Assembly: GCA_943370385.1 (NCBI GenBank)
Contig: CALRQT020000010.1
Span: 1 to 64,000 of the forward strand
Direction of reading: 5' to 3'
DNA: 64,000 nucleotides
From: BAIKAL-G1 sp943370385
GTDB lineage: Bacteria > Cyanobacteriota > Cyanobacteriia > PCC-6307 > Cyanobiaceae
Position 1 is the first letter of the stretch. Each line of letters starts with the position of its first letter. The translations under genes and the position numbers were made by a program. A model generated the notes under the pieces. It searched no databases and was not told where the DNA came from. It saw only the letters and a list, made by a program, of their open reading frames with translations. Shown in pieces: positions 16,633 to 25,738 of the stretch.

Positions 16633-16880
16633 GTCGGCTGAACCTGACCCGGGCGAAGCTGCAGCCAGCGGCCCGGCTCGGCCTCAAAGCTGTCGCAGCC
16701 CCGCACATCCCATTCCACCCCCACCTGGGCGTCGCCGAGCTCAATCACCGACACATGGATCCGGGGGGACTGGGGCACAAAACTGGGGGCGACGCAAAGG
16801 TGATCGACCCCATGCTGCCGCTCCACCGCGTGATAGGCCTGGCAGCGGTCCACCCAGTGGCAATCGACGCAGATGCACAT
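16629..16880 (-). CDS. ycf34: Ycf34 family protein
   Basis: An 83-residue protein starting MCICVDCHWVDRCQAYHAVE, the Ycf34 signature with clustered Cys (C2, C4, C7, C13). The Synechocystis homologue has been reported to bind an iron-sulfur cluster and to affect photosynthetic electron transport. Its stop overlaps the tsaB start by four bases. It diverges from the CCA/poly(A) polymerase gene. Confidence 0.93.
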   Translation of the reverse strand: MCICVDCHWVDRCQAYHAVERQHGVDHLCVAPSFVPQSPRIHVSVIELGDAQVGVEWDVRGCDSFEAEPGRWLQLRPGQVQPT

Positions 16881-16982
16881 GCCACCGACTGCTTGCCCCC
16901 AACCATTCTGGCGCGCCCCCCGGCGGTGGGCCCCTGGGCGGGGCCAGGGGCTCTCCCAGTTGCCGTTAACGGGTCAGGACCG

Positions 16983-18326
16983 ATGACGACGCCGCTGACA
17001 CCAGGGCAGGGTCCGCTGGAGCCGTCCTTGGGAAGCCCTGCCGGGCCCCTGGCCCTGACGCCCGAGGCCGCCGCCGAGTTGCTCTGGCAACGGCTCCATG
17101 CCGACCGCTGGCCGGTCCCCCGGGCAGCCCTGCCCGCCGATGCCGCCCTGGTGGGCGGGGCGGTGCGCGATGGCCTGCTCGATCGGTTGGCGGAGCGGCC
17201 CGACCTGGACCTGGTGGTGGGCACCGACGCCATCGGCCTCTGCAGGCGTCTGGCCCAGGTGCATGGAGGCTGTGCGGTGGTGCTGGATCCCCAGAGGGAC
17301 ATCGCCCGGCTGGTGGTGCGCGGCTGGAGCCTGGACCTGGCCCGCCGCTGCGGCGGCAGCCTGGCGGCCGATCTGGCCCGGCGGGACTACCGCCTCAATG
17401 CCATCGCCCTGCCCCTGGGCCCGGGCGAGCCGCTGCTGGATCCCCTCGGCGGGCTGGCCGATCTGCAGGCGCGCCAGTTGGTGGCCGTGGGCGAGGCCAA
17501 CCTGCTGGACGATCCCCTGCGCCTGTTGCGCGGCATCCGCCTGGCCGCCCAGCTGGACTTCAACCTGGAGGCTGGCACCTGGACCTGGATCCAACGCCAC
17601 CACCAACGCCTGGCCAGCGTGGCCGGCGAACGGGTGCTGGCGGAACTGGACAAACTGGCGACAGCTCCCGGGGGCCACCAGGGACTGCAGCAAGCCCTGG
17701 CGGCTGGCCTGCTGCAGCCCTGGGGCGCCGACGCCCGGGCGGGAGCGGCCCTGGGGCAGCTCAGCCCGGAGCAGGCCCAAACCTGCGGCCTGAACCCCGA
17801 GGAGGAGCAGCTGGCCCTGCCCTTGGCCCGGCTGGCCCGCCTATTTGACGCCAAGGCCCTTGAGGGTTTGCGGGCCAGCCGCAAGCTGCAACAGCGCTGC
17901 CAGCGGCTGCGCCAGTGGTGGCAGCGGCTGGAGCCCGGGGCCCCTGGGCAGGAGCCAGACCTGGACCTGGAGGGGCCCCAGGGCCTAGATCCAGGCCCCG
18001 CCATCGCCGCCCTGACCGAGCCGGAGCGCCTGGCACTGCAACGCCAACTGGAGGAGGACCTGCCGGCCCTGCTGCTGGCCTGGCCTGGTCCCCTGGCCCA
18101 CGCCTGGCTGGAGCGCTGGCGCAACCCCAACGACCCCCTCTTCCATCCCAGGTCCCCCCTCGATGGCCGCAGCCTGCAGACGGAGCTGGGCCTGGCCCCC
18201 TCCCGTCGCCTGGGGGACCTGCTGGACCAACTCATGTTGGAACGGGCTTTTGGTCGCATCGGCGACCGCGAGCAGGCCCTTGCCTGGTGTCGTCAGGCGC
18301 TGGGACAGGCAAACACGCCTGGCTAA
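16983..18326 (+). CDS. tRNA nucleotidyltransferase / poly(A) polymerase family protein
   Basis: Class II nucleotidyltransferase that adds CCA ends to tRNA or poly(A) tails. The ATG at 16983 (MTTPLTPGQGPLEP) gives 447 residues; the 76 upstream codons overlap ycf34 antisense and are spurious. Motifs: LVGGAVRDGLLDR (57-69), the catalytic DLDLVVG (about 74-80), RRDYRLNAIAL and LLDDPLRLLRGIRLAAQL. Cyanobacteria often have separate or split CCA and A-adding enzymes, so which activity this has cannot be told from sequence alone. Confidence 0.9.
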   Translation: MTTPLTPGQGPLEPSLGSPAGPLALTPEAAAELLWQRLHADRWPVPRAALPADAALVGGAVRDGLLDRLAERPDLDLVVGTDAIGLCRRLAQVHGGCAVVLDPQRDIARLVVRGWSLDLARRCGGSLAADLARRDYRLNAIALPLGPGEPLLDPLGGLADLQARQLVAVGEANLLDDPLRLLRGIRLAAQLDFNLEAGTWTWIQRHHQRLASVAGERVLAELDKLATAPGGHQGLQQALAAGLLQPWGADARAGAALGQLSPEQAQTCGLNPEEEQLALPLARLARLFDAKALEGLRASRKLQQRCQRLRQWWQRLEPGAPGQEPDLDLEGPQGLDPGPAIAALTEPERLALQRQLEEDLPALLLAWPGPLAHAWLERWRNPNDPLFHPRSPLDGRSLQTELGLAPSRRLGDLLDQLMLERAFGRIGDREQALAWCRQALGQANTPG

Positions 18327-18568
18327 AAGGACCCTCGCCGTGATTAACTTCTCAGGCACAGTCGTTGCTAACGACCTGAATCGCGCCTGTTAGGGCAAAG
18401 CTCTCGTTCTGAAAGCCTCCGTTCCGGATCCTTCCAAACAGACGGTGATCCCCGGACATCAGGACAACGCAGAAACGGACAACGGCTCAAAGGTCGGGTC
18501 CCAGTTTTTCAGCGTCAGCTCGCAACCCCGACCTGCCCATCCCCCCAGTTCCTTTCTCTCCCGATCCC

Positions 18569-19006
18569 ATGAGCGTTCGTCTTTACGTCGGCAACCTGCC
18601 CCAGAGCTTTGATGCCAAGGAGCTCGAAGCCCTCTTCGCCGCCGTTGGCGAAGGCGTGCGCTTCAAGGCCGTCCAGGATCGGGAGACCGGCGCCAGCCGC
18701 GGCTTCGGTTTCGCCAATGTCGAAGAGGAAGCCCTAGCCGACCAGGTGATCGAGCAACTCAACGGCCGCGACTTCGGCGGCAACAACCTGCGCATCGAGC
18801 GCTCCGAGCGCCGCGACCCCCGCAGCGGTGGAGCCGGTAACGACCGCCGTCCTGGCGCTGGCGCTGCCCCCTCCACCGGGGCCCGCAAGGCGATCAACAA
18901 GGTGGTGCACAGCGACACCATCGTTGAAGGCGCCCCCGACCCCCGCTGGGCCGGCGAACTGGCCAAGCTCAAGGCCCTGCTGGCCGACCAGAAGGCCGCC
19001 GTCTGA
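18569..19006 (+). CDS. RNA-binding protein with one RRM domain (cyanobacterial Rbp type)
   Basis: A 145-residue protein with an RRM at about 3-80: RNP2 LYVGNL (5-10) and RNP1 RGFGFANV (44-51). The tail is basic and Gly-rich (RSERRDPRSGGAGNDRRP) and ends in a conserved-looking PRWAGELAKLKALLADQK. Small RRM proteins in cyanobacteria are often cold-induced. The 242-bp spacer upstream is AT-richer and may contain a long leader, as is usual for rbp genes, but no specific element was recognised. Confidence 0.92.
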   Translation: MSVRLYVGNLPQSFDAKELEALFAAVGEGVRFKAVQDRETGASRGFGFANVEEEALADQVIEQLNGRDFGGNNLRIERSERRDPRSGGAGNDRRPGAGAAPSTGARKAINKVVHSDTIVEGAPDPRWAGELAKLKALLADQKAAV

Positions 19007-19041
19007 GCCAACCTGGTTCCCTCCTGATCCCCCAGGCCCCT

Positions 19042-20034
19042 GTGGTCATCAACAAGCTCTGGACCTGGCGGGGTCACCAAATCAGCTACTGCTGCGCCCC
19101 CTGGGGCGGTCCTGGCCTGCCCGCAGAGCCCACCCCTTCGGATCGGGTTCAAGCGGACGCCCCCTCGAACGGCCTCCCTCCCGGGGGGGCCGTTCTTTTG
19201 ATTCACGGCTTCGGCGCCTCCAAGGGCCACTGGCGCCACAATCTGCCGGCCCTGGCGTCCGTGGGCCAGGTTTACGCCATTGACCTGCTCGGCTTTGGGG
19301 CCAGCAGTAAGCCCCGCTCCCGCCTGGCCGATGAGCCCCAGGAACCGGGCTCGGTGCCCTATGGCTTCGACCTCTGGGCGACGTTGGTGGTCGATTTCAC
19401 CCAGCAAGTGATCGCTAAGGACGCCCCTGGACTACGCCTGCACCTGATCGGCAATTCGATAGGGGGCGTGGTAGCCCTCAATGCCGCCCGGTTGCTGGCT
19501 GAACAAGGCCAGCCCCCCGCCCAGGTGATCCTGATCGACTGCGCCCAGCGCACCCTCGATCGCAAACGCCTGGCAGAACTGCCCCTCCTGCAACGCTGGA
19601 GCCGGCCCCTGCTGATGGGCCTGGTCCGCCAGCGCTGGTTGATCGGCAGCCTGTTCGGCCTGCTGGCAAGGGCGGCCGTGGTGCGGCGGGTGTTGCACCA
19701 GGCCTACCCGAGCGGCGCCAACTGCGATGACGACCTGGTGGAGATTCTGGTGGGCCCGAGCCGGGACCCCGGCGCCAGGGAAAGTTTCCGCGGCTTCGTC
19801 AACCTGTTTAACGACCACCTGGCCCCGGAGCTGCTGGCCCAACTCCAGGGCCCGGTGCGCCTGCTCTGGGGGGAGGCGGATCCTTGGGAGAGCGTGGCCG
19901 AAGCCCAGGAATGGCAACACAATTTCCCCTGTATTCAGGAGCTGCGGGTATTACCCAGACTGGGCCACTGCCCCCACGATGAAGCCCCCGAACAGGTCAA
20001 TCCGATCCTGATCGAGTGGCTGCAAAAAGCCTAA
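19042..20034 (+). CDS. Alpha/beta hydrolase
   Basis: A 330-residue hydrolase with a GTG start. The fold is marked by the oxyanion motif LLIHGFGASKGHW (52-64), the nucleophile elbow GNSIGG with Ser139, the acid in LLWGEADPW and the catalytic His in RLGHCPHDEAPEQV. It resembles the cyanobacterial/plastid group related to pheophytinase-like hydrolases, but the substrate is not identifiable. The 3' end shows a 10-bp periodicity, with AAGCCT/AAGGCCT motifs repeated three times around the stop codon (20025-20053). Confidence 0.88.
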   Translation: MVINKLWTWRGHQISYCCAPWGGPGLPAEPTPSDRVQADAPSNGLPPGGAVLLIHGFGASKGHWRHNLPALASVGQVYAIDLLGFGASSKPRSRLADEPQEPGSVPYGFDLWATLVVDFTQQVIAKDAPGLRLHLIGNSIGGVVALNAARLLAEQGQPPAQVILIDCAQRTLDRKRLAELPLLQRWSRPLLMGLVRQRWLIGSLFGLLARAAVVRRVLHQAYPSGANCDDDLVEILVGPSRDPGARESFRGFVNLFNDHLAPELLAQLQGPVRLLWGEADPWESVAEAQEWQHNFPCIQELRVLPRLGHCPHDEAPEQVNPILIEWLQKA

Positions 20035-20087
20035 CAAGGCCTGATAAGGCCTAAAATGAGATCCCCATCCTCCGATCAACCGCCCCG

Positions 20088-21032
20088 TTAGCGGGTCTGG
20101 GAAATCACGTAGGAGAAGGGAAGCTCCAGCAATTTGCCGAGCCGGGGCACATAGGCCCGGTGGTTAAACACGTCGTAGTTCAATTGCTCGATCACATCGA
20201 GGATGCCCCGGTAGAGCCGCAGGGACGTCCACACGGGCCAGCGGGCATCGGGGGCCAACCAGCGCACCCCAGCCTCGGAGCGGGCAAACCAGTAGCGGGC
20301 CCGCTCCAGCTGGAAGGCCATTAGGGCCCGCCAGTTGTCGTTGAGGGTGCCGGCGAGCAACTCGGCCTCGGAATAATTGAACCGCTTTAGATCGTCCAAG
20401 GGCAGGTAGATGCGGCCCCGGCCCCGGTCCTCCCCCACATCGCGCAGGATATTGGTGAGCTGGTTGGCGATGCCGAGGGCAACGGCCGCCTCCGACGTAT
20501 CGGGGCGCTCGCTCCAGGGGGCGGTGGTGTAGGCGGGATCCACCCCCATCACCTCCTGGGTCATCAGGCCGACGGTGCCCGCGACCCGATAGCAATAGAG
20601 CTCCAATTCCGAGAAGCTGGCATAGCGATGTTGCAGCAGGTCCATGCGCTGGCCCTCGATCATGTCGAGGTAGGGCTGCAGGGGCTGGGGATAGCGCTCC
20701 AAGGTATCCACCATCACCCGATCGAGGTCATCCGTGATCTGGCCTTCAAACAGGCGGCGGGTGCGCCCTTCCCAGGCATCGAGCCGCTCGGACAATTCAC
20801 GCACCGGGCGCTGCTGGGCCTCAGCGCTGTCCATCAGCTCATCGGTGCGGCGACACCAGACGTAAATCGCCCAGATCGCCCGGCGCTTGGCCGGGGGCAT
20901 CAACAGGGTGCCCAGGTAGAAGGTTTTGGCCCACTGGGCCGTTTCTTGCCGGCAGGCCTCATAGGCCTGCTCCAGCTCTGGCCCTAGGCCGGCCGATCCG
21001 CCTGCAGATCCCACTGATGAAGCCAGGGCCAC
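20088..21032 (-). CDS. crtB: Phytoene synthase
   Basis: Condenses two GGPP to phytoene, the first committed step of carotenoid synthesis. The GTG at 21032, two bases after the crtP stop, was chosen (314 residues); the open frame extends 46 codons into crtP. Motifs: YVWCRRTDELMDS (first Asp-rich) and TNILRDVGEDRGRGRIYLP (second Asp-rich), plus KTFYLGTLLMPPAKRRAIWAIY. The crtP-crtB operon is standard in cyanobacteria. Confidence 0.95.
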   Translation of the reverse strand: MALASSVGSAGGSAGLGPELEQAYEACRQETAQWAKTFYLGTLLMPPAKRRAIWAIYVWCRRTDELMDSAEAQQRPVRELSERLDAWEGRTRRLFEGQITDDLDRVMVDTLERYPQPLQPYLDMIEGQRMDLLQHRYASFSELELYCYRVAGTVGLMTQEVMGVDPAYTTAPWSERPDTSEAAVALGIANQLTNILRDVGEDRGRGRIYLPLDDLKRFNYSEAELLAGTLNDNWRALMAFQLERARYWFARSEAGVRWLAPDARWPVWTSLRLYRGILDVIEQLNYDVFNHRAYVPRLGKLLELPFSYVISQTR

Positions 21033-21034
21033 GC

Positions 21035-22453
21035 CTACACCGCCGCCAAACTGGCCGGGATTGGGCCCCCCGGCTGGGCTAATGGGGACTGGCCAATCGC
21101 AGCAGCACACTGCTTGCCGCTCAACACAGCCCCCTCCATCGAGGCGAGGTAGCGCTGCATGGTGAAACAACCGGCCAGGAAGAAATTCGGGATCGGCGAG
21201 GCCTGGTCGGGCCGCAGTTGCTGGCAGCCGGGCACGGTCTTGTAGACCGATTGGGGCGTTTTAACAACCTTCGACTTCAGCAATTGGGCCTGGTCATCCC
21301 CGCTGAAATGCATCGGGAACAGGCGCTTAAGCTCCTCCATCGTGGCGGCCACAATCTCGGCATCGGGCCGGCCAATCCAGTCCTTGGCAGGAGCGAAAAC
21401 CAGCTCCAGCATGGATTTGTGGGGGTCTTCGTATTCGCGGCAGGTGTTGCTCATGTCGGCGTAGACACTGAGCAGGTCGGAGCGGCTAAAGAGCAGGTGA
21501 TCGATCTCGGTGAGCTTGCGATCAAACCAGAGGTGGATGTTGATCACCGGCACGCCCACCAGCCCATCGAGCTTGCTGAAATAGGGCATGGCTTTCCAGG
21601 GCTCAGGCAGCAACAGCTTGAGCGGATCCACCGGCATGGCACTCACATAGGCATCCGCCTGGATCAACTGGGGCTCGTTGCCTTTGATGCCGCCAATGCG
21701 GAAGCCCGAAACGCTGCCGTCCTCGGCCAGCTGGATCTCGCGCAGGGGGCTATCGAGGTGCACTTCGCCGCCGTGGGCACGCACATACTCCACAATCGGC
21801 TGGCAGAGCCGCTCCGGTGGATTGCCATCGAGGAAGGCCATCTGCGAGCCATCGGTTTCCTGCAGGAATCGGTTCAAGGCCGTCAGCACCACGGTGCTGG
21901 AAATTTCATCGGGATTAATGAAATTGAGGGCCTTGCTCATGGCTAGGAACACCTCATCATTCACCCGCTCGGGAATGTTGTGCAGGGCTAGCCATTCACT
22001 CCAGGAATACTGATCGCATTCCTCCACATAGCTCTGGCCCCGCAGGATCGCCGGCACTAGGCCGATGCCGAAGGCAATCTTCTCCGGCCAGGTGAGCATG
22101 TCGTTGTTGCCCAAGATGGCGGCCAGACCATTGAGTGGGGCGGGCAGATCCGGGAAATCAAAACGGCTGTAGGTGCCCGGCACCTCCTTCTGGTTGAAGA
22201 TCATCGAGTGGGATTTCCACTGCAGCCGATCTTCAATGTTCAGCTCGGCGAAAAGCTGGCGCATGTTGCGATAGGCGCCAAAAAAGATATGCAGCCCGGT
22301 TTCATACCAATCCCCGTCCTCGTCCTGCCAGGCCGCCACCTTGCCGCCGAGCACGTCCCGGGCCTCGAGCACGATCGGCACATGGCCGGCATCGCAGAGG
22401 TATTTGGCGCAGGAGAGACCCGCCAGGCCAGCTCCAGCGATGGCGACGCGCAT
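21035..22453 (-). CDS. crtP: 15-cis-phytoene desaturase (plant/cyanobacterial type)
   Basis: Desaturates phytoene to zeta-carotene, using plastoquinone as acceptor. The start MRVAIAGAGLAGLSCAKYL gives 472 residues and puts the Rossmann FAD motif at the very N-terminus as in homologues; the frame extends 27 codons upstream without support. Further marks are YETGLHIFFGAYRNMRQL, FLDGNPPERLC and the C-terminal FLAGCFTMQRYLASMEGAVLSG FAD block. It diverges from ndhM over a 268-bp spacer and is directly followed by crtB. Confidence 0.97.
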   Translation of the reverse strand: MRVAIAGAGLAGLSCAKYLCDAGHVPIVLEARDVLGGKVAAWQDEDGDWYETGLHIFFGAYRNMRQLFAELNIEDRLQWKSHSMIFNQKEVPGTYSRFDFPDLPAPLNGLAAILGNNDMLTWPEKIAFGIGLVPAILRGQSYVEECDQYSWSEWLALHNIPERVNDEVFLAMSKALNFINPDEISSTVVLTALNRFLQETDGSQMAFLDGNPPERLCQPIVEYVRAHGGEVHLDSPLREIQLAEDGSVSGFRIGGIKGNEPQLIQADAYVSAMPVDPLKLLLPEPWKAMPYFSKLDGLVGVPVINIHLWFDRKLTEIDHLLFSRSDLLSVYADMSNTCREYEDPHKSMLELVFAPAKDWIGRPDAEIVAATMEELKRLFPMHFSGDDQAQLLKSKVVKTPQSVYKTVPGCQQLRPDQASPIPNFFLAGCFTMQRYLASMEGAVLSGKQCAAAIGQSPLAQPGGPIPASLAAV

Positions 22454-22721
22454 GGCACATAGAAATCCAGGGGCAACCATAGGGGGGCCAGCGGCGGGGC
22501 GACTGGCCGCCCCGGTCCGGTCCGGAGCCCCCAAGCAGCCTGGCTATCCCCGGCCAGCCAGGCGCCCCCTGTCTGCTGGGCCGCCGCCGCCCCGCCTTGG
22601 GCCCACGGCCACTCCAGCGCAAGACGGCAACCGGTGGCCGATTCAGCGCCCCAAGGAACCACCCAGCAGCCGGGGTTCCTAAACTCAGCAGAAGCCCACG
22701 ATCGGGCGCTGCCCTGGGGCC

Positions 22722-23075
22722 ATGGCTGACACCCTGATCAAATCGACCACCCGCCACATCCGGCTGTTCACCGCCCGGGTTGAAGACGGCCAGCTGGTGG
22801 CCGATGCCAGCCAGCTCACCATGGATGTGGACCCCGATAACGAATTCCTCTGGGATGGCCCGGTGCTGGAGAAGCTCCAGCAGCGCTTCCGCGATCTGGT
22901 GGCCAGCCACGCCGGCGCCGACCTCACCGACTACACCCTGCGCCGCATCGGCTCCGACCTGGAGGGCACCGTGCGCCAGCTCCTGCAAGCCGGGGAGCTG
23001 CGCTACAACCCCGACGCCCGGGTGCTGAATTACTCCATGGGCCTGCCCCGCAGCCCCGAGCAGGAGCAGGCATGA
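22722..23075 (+). CDS. ndhM: NAD(P)H-quinone oxidoreductase subunit M
   Basis: A 117-residue peripheral subunit specific to the oxygenic-photosynthesis NDH-1 complex. MADTLIKSTTRHIRLFTARV, MDVDPDNEFLWDGPVLEKL and DYTLRRIGSDLEGTVRQLL are characteristic of NdhM. It overlaps the DUF3172 gene by four bases (ATGA). Confidence 0.96.
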   Translation: MADTLIKSTTRHIRLFTARVEDGQLVADASQLTMDVDPDNEFLWDGPVLEKLQQRFRDLVASHAGADLTDYTLRRIGSDLEGTVRQLLQAGELRYNPDARVLNYSMGLPRSPEQEQA

Positions 23076-23764
23076 GCCGCTCCTATCGCGAAGACCAACC
23101 ACCAGCCCGCGGCGGCCGCTCCGCCGGCTACGGCCCTTCCAGGCAGGCCTATGGCTACGACGAGCGCGACCCCTATGGCGGTCAAAGCCGCTCCGCCCCT
23201 CGCCAGCCAGGCCGTTCCGGCAATGGCAACGGGTCTGGGGGTGGCCAAGGGGGGCCCGGTGGAAACGGAGGCGCACCCCCCCCGTTCAACGTGCAGAGAA
23301 TTGCGGTGTTGGCCGGGGTGCTGGTGCTGGGGATCGGGGTGGGTGTAACCATTTCCAGCAACACCCAGGGAGACCAGGGCAACATCGCCAGCAGCCAGCA
23401 GCTCGATATGGCCGTGGCGGACCCGGAATTCTGCAAGCAGTGGGGTGCCAGTGCCTTCGTGATGGACCTGCAGATGTACACAACCATGAACCCGTCCACC
23501 AGTTTCGTCACCCAGCCCAAGCTGCAGCCTGGCTGCGTGATTCGCCGTGAAAACTGGGCGGTGTTGCAGAAACAGGGAGCGATCACGGCCGAACAGATGC
23601 GCGAGTGCAAACAGCGCATGAACACCTTTGCCTACACGGGCTCCGTCAAGGACAAACCCGAAGTGCGCTGCGTCTACCAATCGGACATCGTCGACAACAA
23701 ATTCCAAACCAAGGGTGCTGCCGATGACACCGTTGGAATCACCCCAGAAGCCGATAAGTTCTAA
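23072..23764 (+). CDS. DUF3172 domain protein, single-pass membrane protein
   Basis: A 230-residue protein. Residues 1-72 are Arg/Gly/Tyr-rich and probably disordered (YGYDERDPYGGQ, NGNGSGGGQGGPGGNGG), then one membrane helix (IAVLAGVLVLGIGVGVTIS) and a C-terminal domain with CKQWGASAFVMDLQMYTTMNP and PEVRCVYQSDIVDNKF, which I recognise as DUF3172. Function unknown. Translational coupling to ndhM suggests, but does not show, a thylakoid or NDH-related role. It converges on rbcR with 69 bp between. Confidence 0.87.
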   Translation: MSRSYREDQPPARGGRSAGYGPSRQAYGYDERDPYGGQSRSAPRQPGRSGNGNGSGGGQGGPGGNGGAPPPFNVQRIAVLAGVLVLGIGVGVTISSNTQGDQGNIASSQQLDMAVADPEFCKQWGASAFVMDLQMYTTMNPSTSFVTQPKLQPGCVIRRENWAVLQKQGAITAEQMRECKQRMNTFAYTGSVKDKPEVRCVYQSDIVDNKFQTKGAADDTVGITPEADKF

Positions 23765-23833
23765 CCAACCCTAGGCAAACTTGTCCACTTGCTAAAGCCC
23801 TGAGCTGTTTGAGACAGGAGAAACGCTTCTCTT

Positions 23834-24796
23834 TCAACCCAGCGACTGGGCTAGGGGCTGGCGCAGGGGGCTATCGGGGCTGGCGAACACGGGCAGAATT
23901 TCGCGCCGGAAGGCTTCGGAGGCGCGGGAGCAATAGCGGGCCGGATGGGTGATCAACTTGAGTTGGCGGCGCACCTGCAGGTCGGCCAGAACGGGTCGGA
24001 AGATGCTGCCGGCCGCCAACTCCCGCTCAATCGAGACCACCGGCAGAAAGGCAGCCCCTAGGCCGCTTTGCACGGCGTTCTTGATCGCCTCAAAGGAATT
24101 GAGCTCCATCTCGATCTTGAGCCGGCCCACATCCAGACCCGATCGGGCTAGCAACTGGTCCACCATCTTGCGGGTGGTGGACTGGGCGTCGAGGCAGACA
24201 AAACCAAGCCGGTAGAGGTCGTCCTTGCTGAGCTCGCCGAGCCGGGCCAAGGGATGTTTCACCGGCAGCACCAGGGCCAGCTCATCACTGGCATAGGGCA
24301 CCACCTGGAGCAGGTCGTTGAGGTCGGCGGGCAGCTCGCCGCCAATGATCGCCAGATCCACCTGGCCATTGGCCACGCTCCAGCCGGTGCGGCGGGTGCT
24401 GTGCACCTGCAGTTGCACCGCCACATCGGGATACTTCTGGCGGAACAGGCCGATCATGCGCGGCATCAGGTAGGTGCCGGTGGTCTGGCTGGCGCCCACC
24501 ACCAGGGAGCCACCGCGCAGGTTGTGCAGGTCGTCGAGGGCGCGGCAGGCCTCCTGGCACTGGCTGAGGATGCGGTCGCAATAGCTCAACAGCAGGTGGC
24601 CCGCTTCGGTGAGCTGGGCCTTGCGCCCGCCGCGATCGAACAGGGAGACATCGAGCTGCTTCTCCAGGTTCTGGATCTGGAGGCTGACCGCTGGCTGGGT
24701 CACATACAAGCTGTCGGCCGCTTTTTTGAAGCTGCCTTCACTGGCAATCGCCCGCAGGATGCGCAGCTGGTCAAGGGTGAACGGCAGATCAGCCAT
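23834..24796 (-). CDS. rbcR: LysR-type regulator RbcR (Ycf30-like)
   Basis: A 320-residue LysR regulator. The start MADLPFTLDQLRILRAIASEG is the standard N-terminus of cyanobacterial RbcR; the 65-codon upstream extension is rejected. The winged HTH covers about 1-65 (SFKKAADSLYVTQPAVSLQIQ) and the effector domain follows (VGASQTTGTYLMPRMIGLFR, EAIKNAVQSGLGAAFLPVV). RbcR is known to activate RuBisCO operons; its relatives CmpR and NdhR control inorganic-carbon uptake and ndhF. It diverges from the NnrU-ndhF-ndhD genes with a 93-bp shared spacer, so it may act on them. Confidence 0.9.
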   Translation of the reverse strand: MADLPFTLDQLRILRAIASEGSFKKAADSLYVTQPAVSLQIQNLEKQLDVSLFDRGGRKAQLTEAGHLLLSYCDRILSQCQEACRALDDLHNLRGGSLVVGASQTTGTYLMPRMIGLFRQKYPDVAVQLQVHSTRRTGWSVANGQVDLAIIGGELPADLNDLLQVVPYASDELALVLPVKHPLARLGELSKDDLYRLGFVCLDAQSTTRKMVDQLLARSGLDVGRLKIEMELNSFEAIKNAVQSGLGAAFLPVVSIERELAAGSIFRPVLADLQVRRQLKLITHPARYCSRASEAFRREILPVFASPDSPLRQPLAQSLG

Positions 24797-24889
24797 GGAG
24801 TGGCCCGAAGGAGGCTCGCACCGGCAGGCGAACGGCAACTCTAGGCGGGGATTCCCATTCGCCAGAATCTGACACTGCTTGTCATCACC

Positions 24890-25657
24890 ATGCCGCCTTT
24901 CGCCTGCGTTGCCGCCGCCACCCCGCCCGGGGCGTTGCACCACAGCAGCTGGGTGATGCTGGCCCTGCTGCTGGCCTTTGCCGTGATCCATAGCGGCGGT
25001 GCCGCCCTGCGCAGCTGGGGAGTGGAGAGGATCGGCGAGCGGGCCTGGCGCCTGCTGTTCGCCGCCCTGAGCATTCCTTCAGCGGTGGTGGTGATCGGCT
25101 ACTTCCTGGCCCACCGCTACGACGGCCTGCGCCTCTGGAACCTGCAGGACCAGCCCTGGATCGTGCCCCTGGTCTGGGGCGGCACCGCCATCAGCTTTCT
25201 GTTTCTCTATCCGGCCACCTACAACCTGCTGGAGATTCCAGCCGTGCTCAAACCCCAGGTGCGCCTCTATGCCACGGGGATCATCCGCATCAGTCGCCAC
25301 CCCCAGGCCGTGGGCCAGGTGCTCTGGTGCGCCACCCACCTGCTCTGGATCGGCAGCAGCTTCATGGTGGTTACCAGCCTTGGCCTGGTTGCCCACCACC
25401 TGTTTGCCGTGTGGCATGGCGATCGGCGCCTGCGGCAGCGCTTTGGCGAGGCCTTCTTGGAGCTCGAGGCCCAAACCTCGGTGTGGCCGTTCCAGGCCGT
25501 GCTCGATGGACGCCAACAGCTGGTTTGGACGGAGTTCCTCAGGCCGGCCCAGCTGGGCATCGCCATCGCCGTGGCGATCTTCTGGTGGTCCCACCGCTTC
25601 ATCGGCACCGGCGCCCATGCCTTTCTGGCCAGTCCCCTGCAACGGCTGCTGGGCTGA
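24890..25657 (+). CDS. NnrU / zeta-carotene isomerase (Z-ISO)-like membrane protein
   Basis: A 255-residue multi-pass membrane protein (helices near 22-40, 52-74, 88-105, 140-165 and 215-235). HSGGAALRSWG, LFLYPATYNLLEIP and RISRHPQAVGQVLWCATHLLW with conserved His fit NnrU proteins, the family that includes heme-containing Z-ISO of carotenoid synthesis. Two carotenoid genes (crtP, crtB) lie 3 kb away, but the immediate neighbours are rbcR and ndhF, so Z-ISO activity is only a possibility. Confidence 0.82.
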   Translation: MPPFACVAAATPPGALHHSSWVMLALLLAFAVIHSGGAALRSWGVERIGERAWRLLFAALSIPSAVVVIGYFLAHRYDGLRLWNLQDQPWIVPLVWGGTAISFLFLYPATYNLLEIPAVLKPQVRLYATGIIRISRHPQAVGQVLWCATHLLWIGSSFMVVTSLGLVAHHLFAVWHGDRRLRQRFGEAFLELEAQTSVWPFQAVLDGRQQLVWTEFLRPAQLGIAIAVAIFWWSHRFIGTGAHAFLASPLQRLLG

Positions 25658-25738
25658 GGGAACCCACACCTCCAGGGCCGAAGGGCAGGACAAGCTCCAG
25701 GTGCTGCCTAGAGTCGGACCGCTTGAAGCCTGTGCTGG

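Noticed and set aside
23765..23833. Terminator between the DUF3172 gene and rbcR
   Set aside because: Only a five-base stem (GAGAA/TTCTC) without a proper U run; not strong enough to report.
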